The notes: a model not told the origin generated them from the letters alone. Numbered from the stretch's first letter, positions 52,000 through 60,754 are shown. The stretch: DNA of 64,000 nucleotides from Burkholderiaceae bacterium (GCA_017992055.1 JAGOPK010000006.1:231249-295248), one strand, 5' to 3'. Made by a program: numbers and translations.

Positions 52000-52437
52000 T
52001 CAGCCACGGGCCGGCGGCTCGACCTGGTTGGCGATCGCGGTCCAGGCATCGCGCAGCGGCTGGATCAGCCCCAGGCATTCCTCGAGGGCGGCTTCGTCGT
52101 TGCGGAAATTGGCCTGCGTCAGGCGCAGGCAGACATAGGCATACAGCTCGCCCAGGTCGCTGGCCAGCTTGCCGCCGGCGTTCAGGTTGAGCGCCGACTT
52201 CAGGCCCTCGTCGATGATGCGCACCGCGTGTCCGATGGATTCGCCCTTGACCGTCAGGTCGCCCGAGCGCATCGCGCCGCGGGCCCGGTTGACGGCGACG
52301 ACGAAGCCGTCGAACAGCATGGCCACCAGCTGGTGCGGGCTGGCCGTGCACACCGCGGTCTGCATGCCCACCTGGTGGTAGGCGCCGGCGAGGTGCCGGA
52401 TGCGGGGCGTGGCGACTGCGGACGGTGCGCTGTACAT
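52000..52437 (-). CDS. fliS: flagellin export chaperone FliS
   Basis: 145-aa four-helix chaperone binding the flagellin C-terminus. Seen: AYHQVGMQTAVCTASPHQLVAMLFDGFVVAVNRARGAM and LYAYVCLRLTQANFRND, the FliS core. FliA-type promoter 41 bases upstream. Serves the three flagellins at 54-57 kb. Confidence 0.95.
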   Translation of the reverse strand: MYSAPSAVATPRIRHLAGAYHQVGMQTAVCTASPHQLVAMLFDGFVVAVNRARGAMRSGDLTVKGESIGHAVRIIDEGLKSALNLNAGGKLASDLGELYAYVCLRLTQANFRNDEAALEECLGLIQPLRDAWTAIANQVEPPARG

Positions 52438-52477
52438 GGTGTGGAGGCCGTGGCTTGTGCGTTGCTGTTGCTGTGTT

Positions 52478-52505
52478 TATCGGACCCGCCGCGCCCCGAC
52501 TTGAG
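52478..52505 (-). promoter_or_regulatory. FliA (sigma-28) promoter of fliS
   Basis: Minus strand CTCAAG (52500-52505) and TCCGATA (52478-52484), 15 bases between TCAAG and the -10, 41 bases before the fliS ATG. Confidence 0.75.
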
Positions 52506-52566
52506 ACGCCTCTGGTGAGCGGCTGTGACGCTTTTCCACCGTTGTTTTGCCGCGCCGCTGACGCAA

Positions 52567-52588
52567 ACGGCCACCTTGCGGTGGCCGT
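52567..52588 (-). terminator. hairpin terminator after fliD
   Basis: Perfect 8-bp stem with 6-nt loop starting 22 bases past the fliD stop, followed by only TT on the minus strand; probably a modest terminator. Confidence 0.5.
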
Positions 52589-52609
52589 CGATGGCGGGCG
52601 TGGCCGGCT

Positions 52610-54088
52610 TCAGCTGCTGCTGTTCCAGTTGTTGACCTGCTGCGTCACATAGTTGCCCAGCGCATTGAGCTTGCTCATGGTCGTGTCCAGCGCCGAGTAC
52701 TGCTTGCGCAGCCGGGCCTCGGTCTGCTCCAGCCGCAGCTCCATCGCCTCCTGCGACTTGGTATTGCGCGTGACGCTGGTCTTCATGCTGGTGGTGCGCG
52801 TCTCGAAGGTGCCCTCGGCGCCCAGCGCGGCATCGGCCAGGCGCTTGAAGCGGCGCACAAAGCCCGAGCTCTCGCTGTCGCTGCCGTCGGCCGAGAACAG
52901 CTTCTTCAGCTCACCCAGGTCGCCGGACAGGGCGTTGTCGAGCTTGGTGGTGCTGACCTCCAGCGTGCCGTCGGACTTCATCGAGATGCCGATGTCGCTG
53001 AGCCGGCTGTAGGTGGACGAGGCCGTGCTGCCCTGGTTGAGCACCGCGCGCAGCTGGTTCTGGATCGCCAGCGTGCCCTGGTCGCCCTGCAGGTCGCCGC
53101 CGGTCTTGCTGTCGGCGTTGTAGGCGGTCTGGGTGCGGATGTAGCTGGCCACCGTGTTGAAGGCGCTGACGAAGTCGGTGATGGCGGTCTTCATCGCCGT
53201 GGTGTCGGCGGTGACGTCGATCTGGATCGGCGTATTGGCCGCGGTGGTCTTCTGCAGCGTCACCGTCAGGCCGTCGATGACGTTGTTCAGCGTATTGCTG
53301 GACGAGCTGACGGCGATGCCGTTGATGGTGGCCTCGGCATTCACGGCACGGGTGGTGCGCGTCATCGCCGCGCTGCCGGCCAGCGGGTCGTAGGCCAGGG
53401 CCGACAGGCCGGTGGCGGCGTCGCCATCGTCCACCGCCTCGGTGGCGCTGATGCGGAAGGCGTTTTCGGCGCCGGTGTCCTTGGAGCGGATCGACAGCCG
53501 CGCGCCCGAGGCGTCGTTGACGATGGAGGCCACCACGCCGGCGCCGGCGGCATTGATCTTGTCGCGGATGGCGCTCAGGCTGGTGGCGCCGTCGGCGATG
53601 TCGATGGTCACGGCGCTGGCGCCGGCCTTGGCGTCAAAGCCGCTGGCCGTCCAGCCATTGGCCTCGGTGCCGCCGGTCCAGGTACCCAGCTCGATGGTCA
53701 GCGAGCCGGCGCTCAGCGTGGCGCTGCTGCTGGCCAGCGCGCTGCCGGTGACGGTCTGGCTGGTGGCCAGGCGCGACACCTCCAGCGCATAGCTGCCGAC
53801 GCTGGCGCTGCTGCTGGTGCTGACCTTGGCCACCGTGGTGTCCGACGAGGCGGCGGTGGTGCCGGTCCACAGCGTGGGCGAGATCAGTGCATTGGCCTTG
53901 TCGCGCATGGCCGAGAAGTTGCTCTGCAGCTTGCCGAAGCTCGACAGCTTGGCATTCAGCTCGGTGGCCTGGTTCTGCAGCAGGGTCAGCGGCGTCGACT
54001 CCACCGCCATCAGCTGGGTGATGATGCTGCTGACGTCCAGGCCACTGCCCAGGCCTGCGGAACTGATGCTGCCGATCGAGGTGGCCAT
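52610..54088 (-). CDS. fliD: flagellar filament cap protein FliD
   Basis: Filament cap that folds flagellin at the tip; 492 aa. Seen: SISSAGLGSGLDVSSIITQLMAVESTPLTLL at the N-terminus and a coiled-coil C-terminus (ALDTTMSKLNALGNYVTQQVNNWN). FliA-type promoter and AGGAG upstream of ATG 54088. Confidence 0.96.
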   Translation of the reverse strand: MATSIGSISSAGLGSGLDVSSIITQLMAVESTPLTLLQNQATELNAKLSSFGKLQSNFSAMRDKANALISPTLWTGTTAASSDTTVAKVSTSSSASVGSYALEVSRLATSQTVTGSALASSSATLSAGSLTIELGTWTGGTEANGWTASGFDAKAGASAVTIDIADGATSLSAIRDKINAAGAGVVASIVNDASGARLSIRSKDTGAENAFRISATEAVDDGDAATGLSALAYDPLAGSAAMTRTTRAVNAEATINGIAVSSSSNTLNNVIDGLTVTLQKTTAANTPIQIDVTADTTAMKTAITDFVSAFNTVASYIRTQTAYNADSKTGGDLQGDQGTLAIQNQLRAVLNQGSTASSTYSRLSDIGISMKSDGTLEVSTTKLDNALSGDLGELKKLFSADGSDSESSGFVRRFKRLADAALGAEGTFETRTTSMKTSVTRNTKSQEAMELRLEQTEARLRKQYSALDTTMSKLNALGNYVTQQVNNWNSSS

Positions 54089-54112
54089 GGTGAGAACTCC
54101 TGTCAGACGCTT

Positions 54113-54140
54113 CTTCGGCCGCCGCGGGCCCGGACTTGAG
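54113..54140 (-). promoter_or_regulatory. FliA (sigma-28) promoter of fliD
   Basis: Minus strand CTCAAG (54135-54140) and GCCGAAG (54113-54119), 15 bases between TCAAG and the -10, 25 bases before the fliD ATG. Confidence 0.7.
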
Positions 54141-54164
54141 CCGGACCGGCGGCCACCAAGCACA

Positions 54165-54187
54165 ACGGCCCGGGAATGCCGGGCCGT
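54165..54187 (-). terminator. hairpin terminator after flagellin gene 1
   Basis: Perfect 9-bp GC-rich stem with 5-nt loop, 89 bases after the flagellin stop, followed by TTGTGCTT on the minus strand. Confidence 0.55.
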
Positions 54188-54275
54188 CGAGGGGGGTGAG
54201 TGGGGCGCGCGCAGGCGGCCGGCCGGCCGCAGCGGAGTGCCTTGAACGCCGCGGGCGGCCGGCGCGCCCGCTTGC

Positions 54276-55142
54276 TCACTGGCCCAACAGGCGCAGCACC
54301 TGCTGGGGCAACTGGTTGGCCTGGGCGACCATGGCATTGCCGGCCTGCTGCAGGATCTGCGCGCGGCTCATGTTGGCGGTTTCCGCCGCGAAGTCGGCAT
54401 CCATGATGCGGGCGCGGGCGGCGTTCTGGTTCTCCACCGACACCTGCAGGTTGGAGATCACCGACTCGAAGCGCGACTGCGAGGCGCCGAGCACGGCGCG
54501 CTGGTTGTTCAGGTTGTCCAGCGCGGTGTCGATGTCGTCGATGACCTGGTGCACATTGGCCAGCGGCGCGGTGTTGTCGATCACCGCCCGGCCGGCGCCG
54601 GTGTGGTCGGTGCCGGCCACGGTGGTGATGTACGCGGCCACCGTCAGGTCGACGGTATCGATGGAGATGGTGTCCGAATCGGTGGTGTTGGCGCCCACCT
54701 GGAACACCTTGGTGCCCGCATCACCGGCCAGGATGCGGCCGCTGTTGAAGGTGGTGCCACCCAGCACGCGCTGCACTTCCTTGGCCAGCTCGCCGAACTC
54801 GCGGTCCAGCGAATCCTTGTCGCCGTCGGAGTTGGTGGCGTTGGCCGCCTGCACCGCCAGTTCCCGCATGCGCTGCAGCGCATCGGTGACCTTGCCGATG
54901 GCGCCTTCAGCCACCTGGGCCAGCGAGATGCCGTCGTTGGCATTGCGCACCGCGGCGTTCATGCCGCGGATCTGCGCCGACATGCGCTCGGCAATCGCCA
55001 TGCCCGCGGCGTCGTCCTTGGCGGAGTTGACGCGCAGGCCCGACGACAGGCGCTGCATCGAGATCGCCAGCGAAGCTTGCGATGTGTTCAGGTTCCTCTG
55101 CGCGTTCAGCGATGCGAGGTTGGTATTGATCGTCTGGGGCAT
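54276..55142 (-). CDS. fliC: flagellin 1
   Basis: Filament subunit, 288 aa. Conserved N-terminal (PQTINTNLASLNAQRNL, LSSGLRVNSAKDDAAG) and C-terminal (AQILQQAGNAMVAQANQLPQQVL) D0/D1 domains with a short central part (~residues 140-200), so no D2/D3 surface domains. ATG start with GAGGAG 6 bases upstream. Unlike the two paralogues it has no clear FliA promoter, and it ends RLLGQ where they end in LLR. Confidence 0.96.
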   Translation of the reverse strand: MPQTINTNLASLNAQRNLNTSQASLAISMQRLSSGLRVNSAKDDAAGMAIAERMSAQIRGMNAAVRNANDGISLAQVAEGAIGKVTDALQRMRELAVQAANATNSDGDKDSLDREFGELAKEVQRVLGGTTFNSGRILAGDAGTKVFQVGANTTDSDTISIDTVDLTVAAYITTVAGTDHTGAGRAVIDNTAPLANVHQVIDDIDTALDNLNNQRAVLGASQSRFESVISNLQVSVENQNAARARIMDADFAAETANMSRAQILQQAGNAMVAQANQLPQQVLRLLGQ

Positions 55143-55486
55143 TTGGCACTCCTCAAGTTCGACGACACCCGGCGGATGCGCCGGCAATTTCGAAAGCGGC
55201 TCACTGCGGCTGTTTCCAGCCACCTGCCGCTTCCGAGACCGGCTTGGTATCCACTGGCGATTTGCGTCGCCGGGGCTTCCGGACGGCGCCTGTGCGGCAA
55301 CTCAGGCGTTGGTCGAACTTTAAGAAACCTGCCCCGCGTCCATTGCGGCGAAATGCAAGCCGAAATCCGGCCTGTTCGCGTCCGGGAACGCCAGCACCCG
55401 CATCCCCCCGGCTGCGAAGCCGGCGGGTGCGGGGGGGTGGGGGTGCAAACTTCCGGCAGGCCCGGGAGGCCGGCCGGAGGGGGACG
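55143..55486 (-). other. 344-base gap between flagellin genes 1 and 2
   Basis: No gene seen. Near the flagellin 2 stop is a nested GC-rich hairpin (outer 8-bp stem 55394-55401/55423-55430, inner 6-bp stem) without a T tract, a possible mRNA-stabilising or weak terminator structure. A TTAAAGTT element on the minus strand at about 55315-55322 resembles a sigma-28 -35, but no -10 is at proper distance. Confidence 0.45.
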
Positions 55487-56350
55487 TCAGCGCAGCAGGG
55501 CCAGCACCGATTGAGGTATCTGGTTGGCCTGGGCCACCATGGCCACGCCGGCCTGCTGCAGGATCTGCGTGCGGCTCATATTGGCCGTCTCGGCCGCATA
55601 GTCCGCATCCATGATGCGGCTGCGTGCCGCGGTCTGGTTCTCGATCGACACCTGCAGATTGCCGATCACCGTGTCGAAGCGGTTCTGCGCCGCGCCGAGC
55701 GTGCCGCGCTCGGTGCTCAGCGTGTCCAGCGCGGCGTCGATGTCGTCGATCACCGACTTGATCTGGCTGGACGACACCGACGAGTCGATCACCGCGCGGC
55801 TGGAGCCGTTGTAGTCGGTGCCGGCCACGCTGGTGATCGTGGTGTCGGTGGTCATGTTGGTGGTGACGATGTCGATGGTGTCTTCACCACCGGTGTTGGC
55901 ACCGATCTGGAAGGTCTTGGTGCCGGCATCGGCCCCCAGCACGCTGAGGTTGTTGAAGCTGGTGCCGCCGAGGATGCGCTGCACCTCCTTGGCCAGCTCG
56001 CCGAACTCGGCGTCCAGCGAATCCTTGTCGCTGTCCGAATTGGTGGCATTGGCCGACTGCACGGCCAGCTCGCGCATGCGCTGCATGGCCTCGCTGACCT
56101 TGCCCAGCGCGCCCTCGGCCGTCTGGGCCATCGAGATGCCGTCGTTGGCATTGCGCATCGCCACGCTCATGCCACGCACCTGGGCGTTCATGCGCTCGGC
56201 GATCGCCAGTCCGGCCGCGTCGTCCTTGGCCGAATTGACGCGCAGGCCCGATGACAGCCGCTGCATCGACGTGGACAGCGCGCTCTGCGTGGTGCTGAGG
56301 CTGCGCTGGGCATTGAGCGAGACGATGTTGGTGTTGATGGTCTGGGGCAC
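55487..56350 (-). CDS. fliC: flagellin 2 (GTG start)
   Basis: Filament subunit, 287 aa, paralogue of flagellins 1 and 3. Same D0/D1 layout, central region with FNNLSVLGADAGTKTFQIGANTGGEDTID. The start codon is GTG at 56350, set by the invariant PQTINTN that follows and AGGAG 6 bases before. Own promoter and terminator region, so separately controlled. Confidence 0.95.
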   Translation of the reverse strand: MPQTINTNIVSLNAQRSLSTTQSALSTSMQRLSSGLRVNSAKDDAAGLAIAERMNAQVRGMSVAMRNANDGISMAQTAEGALGKVSEAMQRMRELAVQSANATNSDSDKDSLDAEFGELAKEVQRILGGTSFNNLSVLGADAGTKTFQIGANTGGEDTIDIVTTNMTTDTTITSVAGTDYNGSSRAVIDSSVSSSQIKSVIDDIDAALDTLSTERGTLGAAQNRFDTVIGNLQVSIENQTAARSRIMDADYAAETANMSRTQILQQAGVAMVAQANQIPQSVLALLR

Positions 56351-56415
56351 GGACGACTCCTGGGCTGCGTTGGGCTGCCGGGCAAAACCCCGAACAGCAC
56401 GACCTATGCAGCGCT

Positions 56416-56442
56416 TTTCGACCGATCGCCGCCGCGCTTGAG
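56416..56442 (-). promoter_or_regulatory. FliA-like promoter of flagellin 2
   Basis: Minus strand CTCAAG (56437-56442) and GTCGAAA (56416-56422), 14 bases between TCAAG and the -10, 66 bases before the GTG. Weaker -10 than for flagellin 3. Confidence 0.55.
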
Positions 56443-56463
56443 CCATGGCGGGCGCGAGGCGTG

Positions 56464-56518
56464 AAAAAAAAACGACGCGCCGGGCCCGGTACTGCTGGTT
56501 GGGCGGCGGCGCGTCGTT
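56464..56518 (-). terminator. strong Rho-independent terminator after flagellin 3
   Basis: 12-bp perfect stem (56471-56482/56507-56518) with a 24-nt loop followed by a run of 9 T on the minus strand, 78 bases past the flagellin 3 stop. Confidence 0.88.
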
Positions 56519-56595
56519 GTCGGCTGGCGACAAGCCGTGGGTCTGCGGGCCGGGTCGCGGCCGGGGCAGGCGCCCCGGCTGCGGCGGCGCTGCGT

Positions 56596-57459
56596 TCAGC
56601 GCAGCAGCGACAGCACCTGCTGCGGCAGCTGGTTGGCCTGGGCCACCATCGCATTGCCGGCCTGCTGCAGGATCTGGGCGCGGCTCATGTTGGCCGTTTC
56701 CGAGGCGAAGTCGGTGTCCATGATGCGACCGCGGGCGGCGCTCTGGTTCTCGATCGAGATCTGCAGGTTCGAGACCACCGAGTCGAAGCGGTTCTGCGAA
56801 GCACCCAGCGTGGCGCGCTCGCTGTTGACCGTGTCCAGCGCCACGTCGATGTCGTCGACCACGGTCTGGATCTGGTCGGCCGTGACCGTGTTGTCGATCA
56901 CCGCGCGGCCCGAGCCCGTGTAGTCCGTGCCGGCCACCGTGGTGATGGTGGCGTCGGTGGTCATGTTGGTGGTCTGGATGTCGATGGTGTCTTCGTTGGC
57001 GGTGTTGGCGCCGACCTGGAAGGTCTGGGCACCGGCATCGCCGGCCAGCACGTACTTGCCGTTGAAGTTGGTGGCGCCCAGCACGCGCTGGATTTCCTTG
57101 GCCAGCTCGCCGAACTCCTTGTCCAGCGAGTCCTTGTCGCTGCCGCTGACCGTGGCGTTGGCGGCCTGCACCGCCAGTTCACGCATGCGCTGCAGCGAGT
57201 CGGTGACCTTGCCCAGCGCGCCTTCAGCGGTCTGCGCCATCGAGATGCCGTCGTTGGCATTGCGCACGGCCACGTTCATGCCGCGCACCTGGGCATTCAT
57301 GCGTTCGGCAATCGCCAGGCCGGCGGCGTCGTCCTTGGCCGAGTTGACCCGCAGACCCGAGGACAGGCGCTGCATGGACGTGGCCAGCGAGCTTTGCGAG
57401 GTGCTCATGTTGCGCTGAGCATTCAGCGAAGCCATGTTGGTGTTGATGGTTTGGGGCAC
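56596..57459 (-). CDS. fliC: flagellin 3 (GTG start)
   Basis: Filament subunit, 287 aa, closely similar to flagellin 2, with FNGKYVLAGDAGAQTFQVGANTANEDTID in the centre. GTG at 57459 is fixed by the conserved PQTINTN and an AAAGGA upstream. It has the best FliA promoter and the strongest terminator of the three, so it is probably the most expressed. Confidence 0.96.
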   Translation of the reverse strand: MPQTINTNMASLNAQRNMSTSQSSLATSMQRLSSGLRVNSAKDDAAGLAIAERMNAQVRGMNVAVRNANDGISMAQTAEGALGKVTDSLQRMRELAVQAANATVSGSDKDSLDKEFGELAKEIQRVLGATNFNGKYVLAGDAGAQTFQVGANTANEDTIDIQTTNMTTDATITTVAGTDYTGSGRAVIDNTVTADQIQTVVDDIDVALDTVNSERATLGASQNRFDSVVSNLQISIENQSAARGRIMDTDFASETANMSRAQILQQAGNAMVAQANQLPQQVLSLLR

Positions 57460-57700
57460 GATGGTTTCCTTTCAGTTTCCATAAATCCCGGCGGAAGCGC
57501 CGGCGTCACTCGGGTGGTGGGGCCGCGTCGATTTGCATCTAGGCGACAACACCACCGTTGCACGCCGGACACCGGTGAAGGTGTCCGACACGCCCGCGCT
57601 AGTCGCTTCTGGATCGCAGTGCCTTCCAGGGGGAGAGGCCTTCGTCCATCGGCCGGCTAACCGGACCGCGGGGGTCTTGTCGACCACCCGTTGGGTTGGG

Positions 57701-57728
57701 TATCGGCGGTCCGCGAACGCGACTTGAG
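57701..57728 (-). promoter_or_regulatory. FliA (sigma-28) promoter of flagellin 3
   Basis: Minus strand CTCAAG (57723-57728) and a perfect GCCGATA (57701-57707), 15 bases between TCAAG and the -10. It lies about 240 bases before the GTG, giving a long 5' leader. Confidence 0.78.
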
Positions 57729-57813
57729 GCCGTGACCGCAGCTTTTTTTTCGGGACTGTCAATACACGATCAGCCCAGTGATGCGCGGTCTTTCACGCTT
57801 TGTTCGGCCATCG

Positions 57814-57846
57814 GGCCTCAAGTCGGCTTTGCAGAATCTTGAGGCC
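57814..57846. repeat. 9-bp inverted repeat between flagellin 3 and the glycosyltransferase gene
   Basis: GGCCTCAAG (57814-57822) and CTTGAGGCC (57838-57846) with a 15-base loop, 62 bases before the glycosyltransferase start. Both arms contain the CTCAAG -35 word, but neither has a matching -10. The rest of the 448-base gap 57460-57907 holds the flagellin 3 promoter and leader and an A/T tract at about 57742-57750. Confidence 0.6.
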
Positions 57847-57907
57847 GCCGCAAAGCCCGAACAGCGGCGCGAAAGCCTCCCGAAACAACGCCGAGCTGGA
57901 GCCCCGG

Positions 57908-59950
57908 ATGTCCGCCGTACCGCAGTTGCACCCTGGTCAGTCCCACACCCCGCCCGAACGATCGCCCCGGCCGCCCCAGCCACCACGGCCAGCAGGGCGC
58001 CACGCCCAGACCAAAGCGCAGGCCCAGGCCCAGGCCGCCGCCCAGCGCGGCGTGGCCCTGGTGCGCAGCGGCCAGCTGCCGCAGGCGGCCCAGGCCTTCG
58101 AGCAGGCCACCCGGCTGGCGCCCGCCATCTCTCAATACTGGGGCAACCTGGCCGGCGTGCAGCGCGGCCTGGGCCAGGACGGCGCGGCCCTGCAGAGCGC
58201 ACGCCGCGCCTGCGAGCTGGATGCCGGCAACATGCTGGCCAATCGCCTGCAGGCCGAGCTGCTGCTGGCGCGCCAGCAGGCCGGCCAGGCCGCCGCCGTG
58301 CTGCGGGCGCTGCCGCCGTCCAGCCCGCGCGATGCCCGCTGGCATCTGGTGGCCGGCCGGGTGCAGGCCGCACTCGGCCAGCACGGCCAGGCGGCCCAGG
58401 CCCTGCTGGCCGCGCTGGCGCTCGACCCGCGCCTGGCCGAGGCCCACCAGCAGCTGGGCTTTGCGATGTTCCACCTGCGCCACTACGGCGAGGCCGCCCA
58501 GTGCCTGCGCACCGCCACGCTGCTGGACGGCGGCCAGGCGGGCAGCGCGGTGTTTGCCGCCCACTATGCGGCCTGGGCCTGCGACTGGGAGTCGGCCGAG
58601 GCGGACCTGCAGCGCCTGCGCCAGGCGCTGGCGCGGCTGGACGACGGCGACGCCGCGGCCGGCGGCGCCGGCCTGAACCCGTTCTGCCTGCTGGCCATGG
58701 ACGATGACGCGCCGCTGCACCGCCGTGCGGCACAGATCGAGGCGCAGCGCCTGGCCCGCGAGCTGCGCCACCAGGCCGCAGCCCAGCCGGTCACCGCCGG
58801 GCATGCGCCGGCCCGTGCGGCGCTGGACGCCGGCCGCATCCGCCTGGGCCTGATGTCCGGCGACTTCCGCACCCATGCCACCAGCCTGCTGCTGGTGCAG
58901 ACGCTGGAGCGCCTGGACCGCAGCCGCTTCGAGGTGCTGCTGTATTCACATGGGGCCGACGACGGCAGCCCGCTGCGCCAGCGCCTGCAGGCCGCGGCCG
59001 ACCAGTTCATCGACACCCAGGCGCTGGACCTGGTGCAGCAGGCGCGGCGCATCCACGACGATGGCGTGACCGTGCTGATCGACCTCAGCGGCTACACGCA
59101 GAACTCGCGCGTGGCGCTGATGGCCCTGCGGCCGGCGCCGGTGCAGGTCAACTGGCTGGCCTATCCGGGCACGCTGGGCGCCGACTGGGTGGACTATCTG
59201 ATCGGCGATCCGGTGCTGACGCCGCTGGCCCTGGCCGGCGACTATGCCGAGCACATCGCCCAGCTGCCGCTGTGCTACGAGCCCACCGATGCGCAGCGCG
59301 AGCATCCGGCCACCCATTGGAGCCGCGCCGATGCCGGCCTGCCCGACGGGGCCTTCGTCTACGCCTGCTTCAACCAGAGCTACAAGATCACCGCGCCGGT
59401 GTTCACGCTCTGGTGCCGCATCCTCGAACGCGTGCCGGGCAGCGTGCTGTGGCTGCTGGTGCCGCAGGCCGACATCCAGGCCGCGCTGCGCCGCCAGGCG
59501 GTGGCGCGTGGCATCGCCGCCGAGCGCCTGGTGTTTGCGCCCTTCGTCGACACCCGCACCCATCTGCAGCGCCTGCCGCTGGCCGATGTGTTCCTCGACA
59601 CCTATCCTTATGGCGCCCACACCACCTGCAGCGATGCGCTGTGGATGGGCCTGCCGGTGCTGACCCAGCGCGGCCGCAGCTTTGCCTCGCGCGTGGCCGC
59701 CAGCCTGCTGCATGCCGTGGGCCTGCCCGAGCTGGCGGTGGACAACGCCGACGACTACGAGACCCTGGCCGTGCGCCTGGCCGAGGACCGCGACGCGCTG
59801 GCCGCGGTGCGCGGCCACCTGCAGCACAACCGGCTGCAGCTGCCGCTGTTCGACAACCCGCGCTTCACGCTGGAACTGCAGGCGCTGCTGGAGCGCATGG
59901 TGGCGCGCTGGCAGCAGGGGCTGCCGCCGGCGGCCTTGCCGGCGGCCTGA
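57908..59950 (+). CDS. TPR / GT41 O-GlcNAc-transferase-like glycosyltransferase
   Basis: Cytoplasmic enzyme of 680 aa, probably adding a sugar to Ser/Thr of a protein. Seen: disordered N-terminus, about four TPR-like repeats (residues ~40-190; AQRGVALVRSGQLPQAAQAFEQA, WGNLAGVQRGLGQ), then the SPINDLY/OGT catalytic half: RLGLMSGDFRTHA, DLSGYTQNSR, PVQVNWLAYPGTLGADWVDYLIGD, FNQSYKITAPVF, and DTYPYGAHTTCSDALWMGLPVLT. WLAYPGT, FNQSYK and HTTCSDAL contact donor sugar and nucleotide in GT41. Immediately upstream of, and divergent from, the flagellin genes, so flagellin is the likely acceptor. ATG 57908 has TGGAG 6 bases upstream. Confidence 0.88.
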   Translation: MSAVPQLHPGQSHTPPERSPRPPQPPRPAGRHAQTKAQAQAQAAAQRGVALVRSGQLPQAAQAFEQATRLAPAISQYWGNLAGVQRGLGQDGAALQSARRACELDAGNMLANRLQAELLLARQQAGQAAAVLRALPPSSPRDARWHLVAGRVQAALGQHGQAAQALLAALALDPRLAEAHQQLGFAMFHLRHYGEAAQCLRTATLLDGGQAGSAVFAAHYAAWACDWESAEADLQRLRQALARLDDGDAAAGGAGLNPFCLLAMDDDAPLHRRAAQIEAQRLARELRHQAAAQPVTAGHAPARAALDAGRIRLGLMSGDFRTHATSLLLVQTLERLDRSRFEVLLYSHGADDGSPLRQRLQAAADQFIDTQALDLVQQARRIHDDGVTVLIDLSGYTQNSRVALMALRPAPVQVNWLAYPGTLGADWVDYLIGDPVLTPLALAGDYAEHIAQLPLCYEPTDAQREHPATHWSRADAGLPDGAFVYACFNQSYKITAPVFTLWCRILERVPGSVLWLLVPQADIQAALRRQAVARGIAAERLVFAPFVDTRTHLQRLPLADVFLDTYPYGAHTTCSDALWMGLPVLTQRGRSFASRVAASLLHAVGLPELAVDNADDYETLAVRLAEDRDALAAVRGHLQHNRLQLPLFDNPRFTLELQALLERMVARWQQGLPPAALPAA

Positions 59951-59957
59951 TTCAGGC

Positions 59958-60185
59958 TCAGGCGTCGCCGACCAGGCGCTGCACCAGGCGCCGGGCCAGC
60001 GGCGCCACCACCAGCACCACCGGAAACGCCACCAGCCAGGCGGTGAGCCAGGCGCTGGTCCACAGCGTGATGAACGGCGGCTCCAGCCCGGCCGCGCGGG
60101 CGGTGGAGATGCCCGATACCAGCAGCGACATCAGGCCGGACAGCAGCAGGCCGAACAGCAGCGGGGCGTATTTCTTGGGGATCAT
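59958..60185 (-). CDS. DUF2798 small membrane protein
   Basis: 75-aa protein with two hydrophobic helices (LLFGLLLSGLMSLLVSGIST and WLVAFPVVLVVAPLARRLV), typical DUF2798 layout. Function unknown. Follows the DUF2938 gene by 51 bases in the MerR-controlled unit. Confidence 0.8.
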   Translation of the reverse strand: MIPKKYAPLLFGLLLSGLMSLLVSGISTARAAGLEPPFITLWTSAWLTAWLVAFPVVLVVAPLARRLVQRLVGDA

Positions 60186-60236
60186 GGCGTGGCTTCTCTT
60201 TCGTTGGCGGAAGGGAGGGGAGGGAGGGGGGGGCGT

Positions 60237-60725
60237 TCAGATCGCGGCCAGCAGGGCGGCGGCCGCATACAGGCCGAGGCCGAACACCGCATGGTTGGCC
60301 AGGCTGCGCAGCGCATTGCGCAGCGGTGCGCCGCTGCGGCGGGCGGCGATGCCGGCCCCCATGGCCGGCTGCATCACCAGCCAGGGCGCGGCCACCGTGG
60401 CCAGGCCGAAGGCCAGCGCCGGCCAGGGGCTGGGCCGCTGCAGCCAGGGCGCGCCGGCCAGCCCGGCCAGCGCCGCGGCAAAGGCGATGCCCACGGCGTA
60501 ATGCGTCAGCCAGCCCAGCGCCTGTTCGTGGCGCACCGGCGCGGCGCGGCCTATGGCCGCATGCGCCAGCCGGCCGCGCGCCAGGTGGCCGACCCAGCGG
60601 CCGATCATCGCGACGTTCGACGGCGCCAGGCCCAGGCGGGCCTGCGCCAGCAGCCACAGATCCATCAGCGCCGTGGCGCCGATGCCGATGGCGGCCACCT
60701 GCAGAAATGGGGTTTGGGAGTTCAT
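60237..60725 (-). CDS. DUF2938 membrane protein
   Basis: 162-aa protein with about four hydrophobic helices (FLQVAAIGIGATALMDLWLL, HYAVGIAFAAALAGLAG, ALAFGLATVAAPWLVMQPAMG, NHAVFGLGLYAAAALLA), matching DUF2938. Function unknown. Preceded by a 19-bp-spacer promoter controlled by the divergent MerR regulator. Confidence 0.8.
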   Translation of the reverse strand: MNSQTPFLQVAAIGIGATALMDLWLLAQARLGLAPSNVAMIGRWVGHLARGRLAHAAIGRAAPVRHEQALGWLTHYAVGIAFAAALAGLAGAPWLQRPSPWPALAFGLATVAAPWLVMQPAMGAGIAARRSGAPLRNALRSLANHAVFGLGLYAAAALLAAI

Positions 60726-60754
60726 GCTGCGTCCTGGTTGATCGACGGTGTGCT

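Noticed and set aside
55300-55340. FliA promoter for flagellin 1 from a TTAAAGTT word
   Set aside because: The nearest GCCG-type -10 is 19 bases away instead of 14-15.
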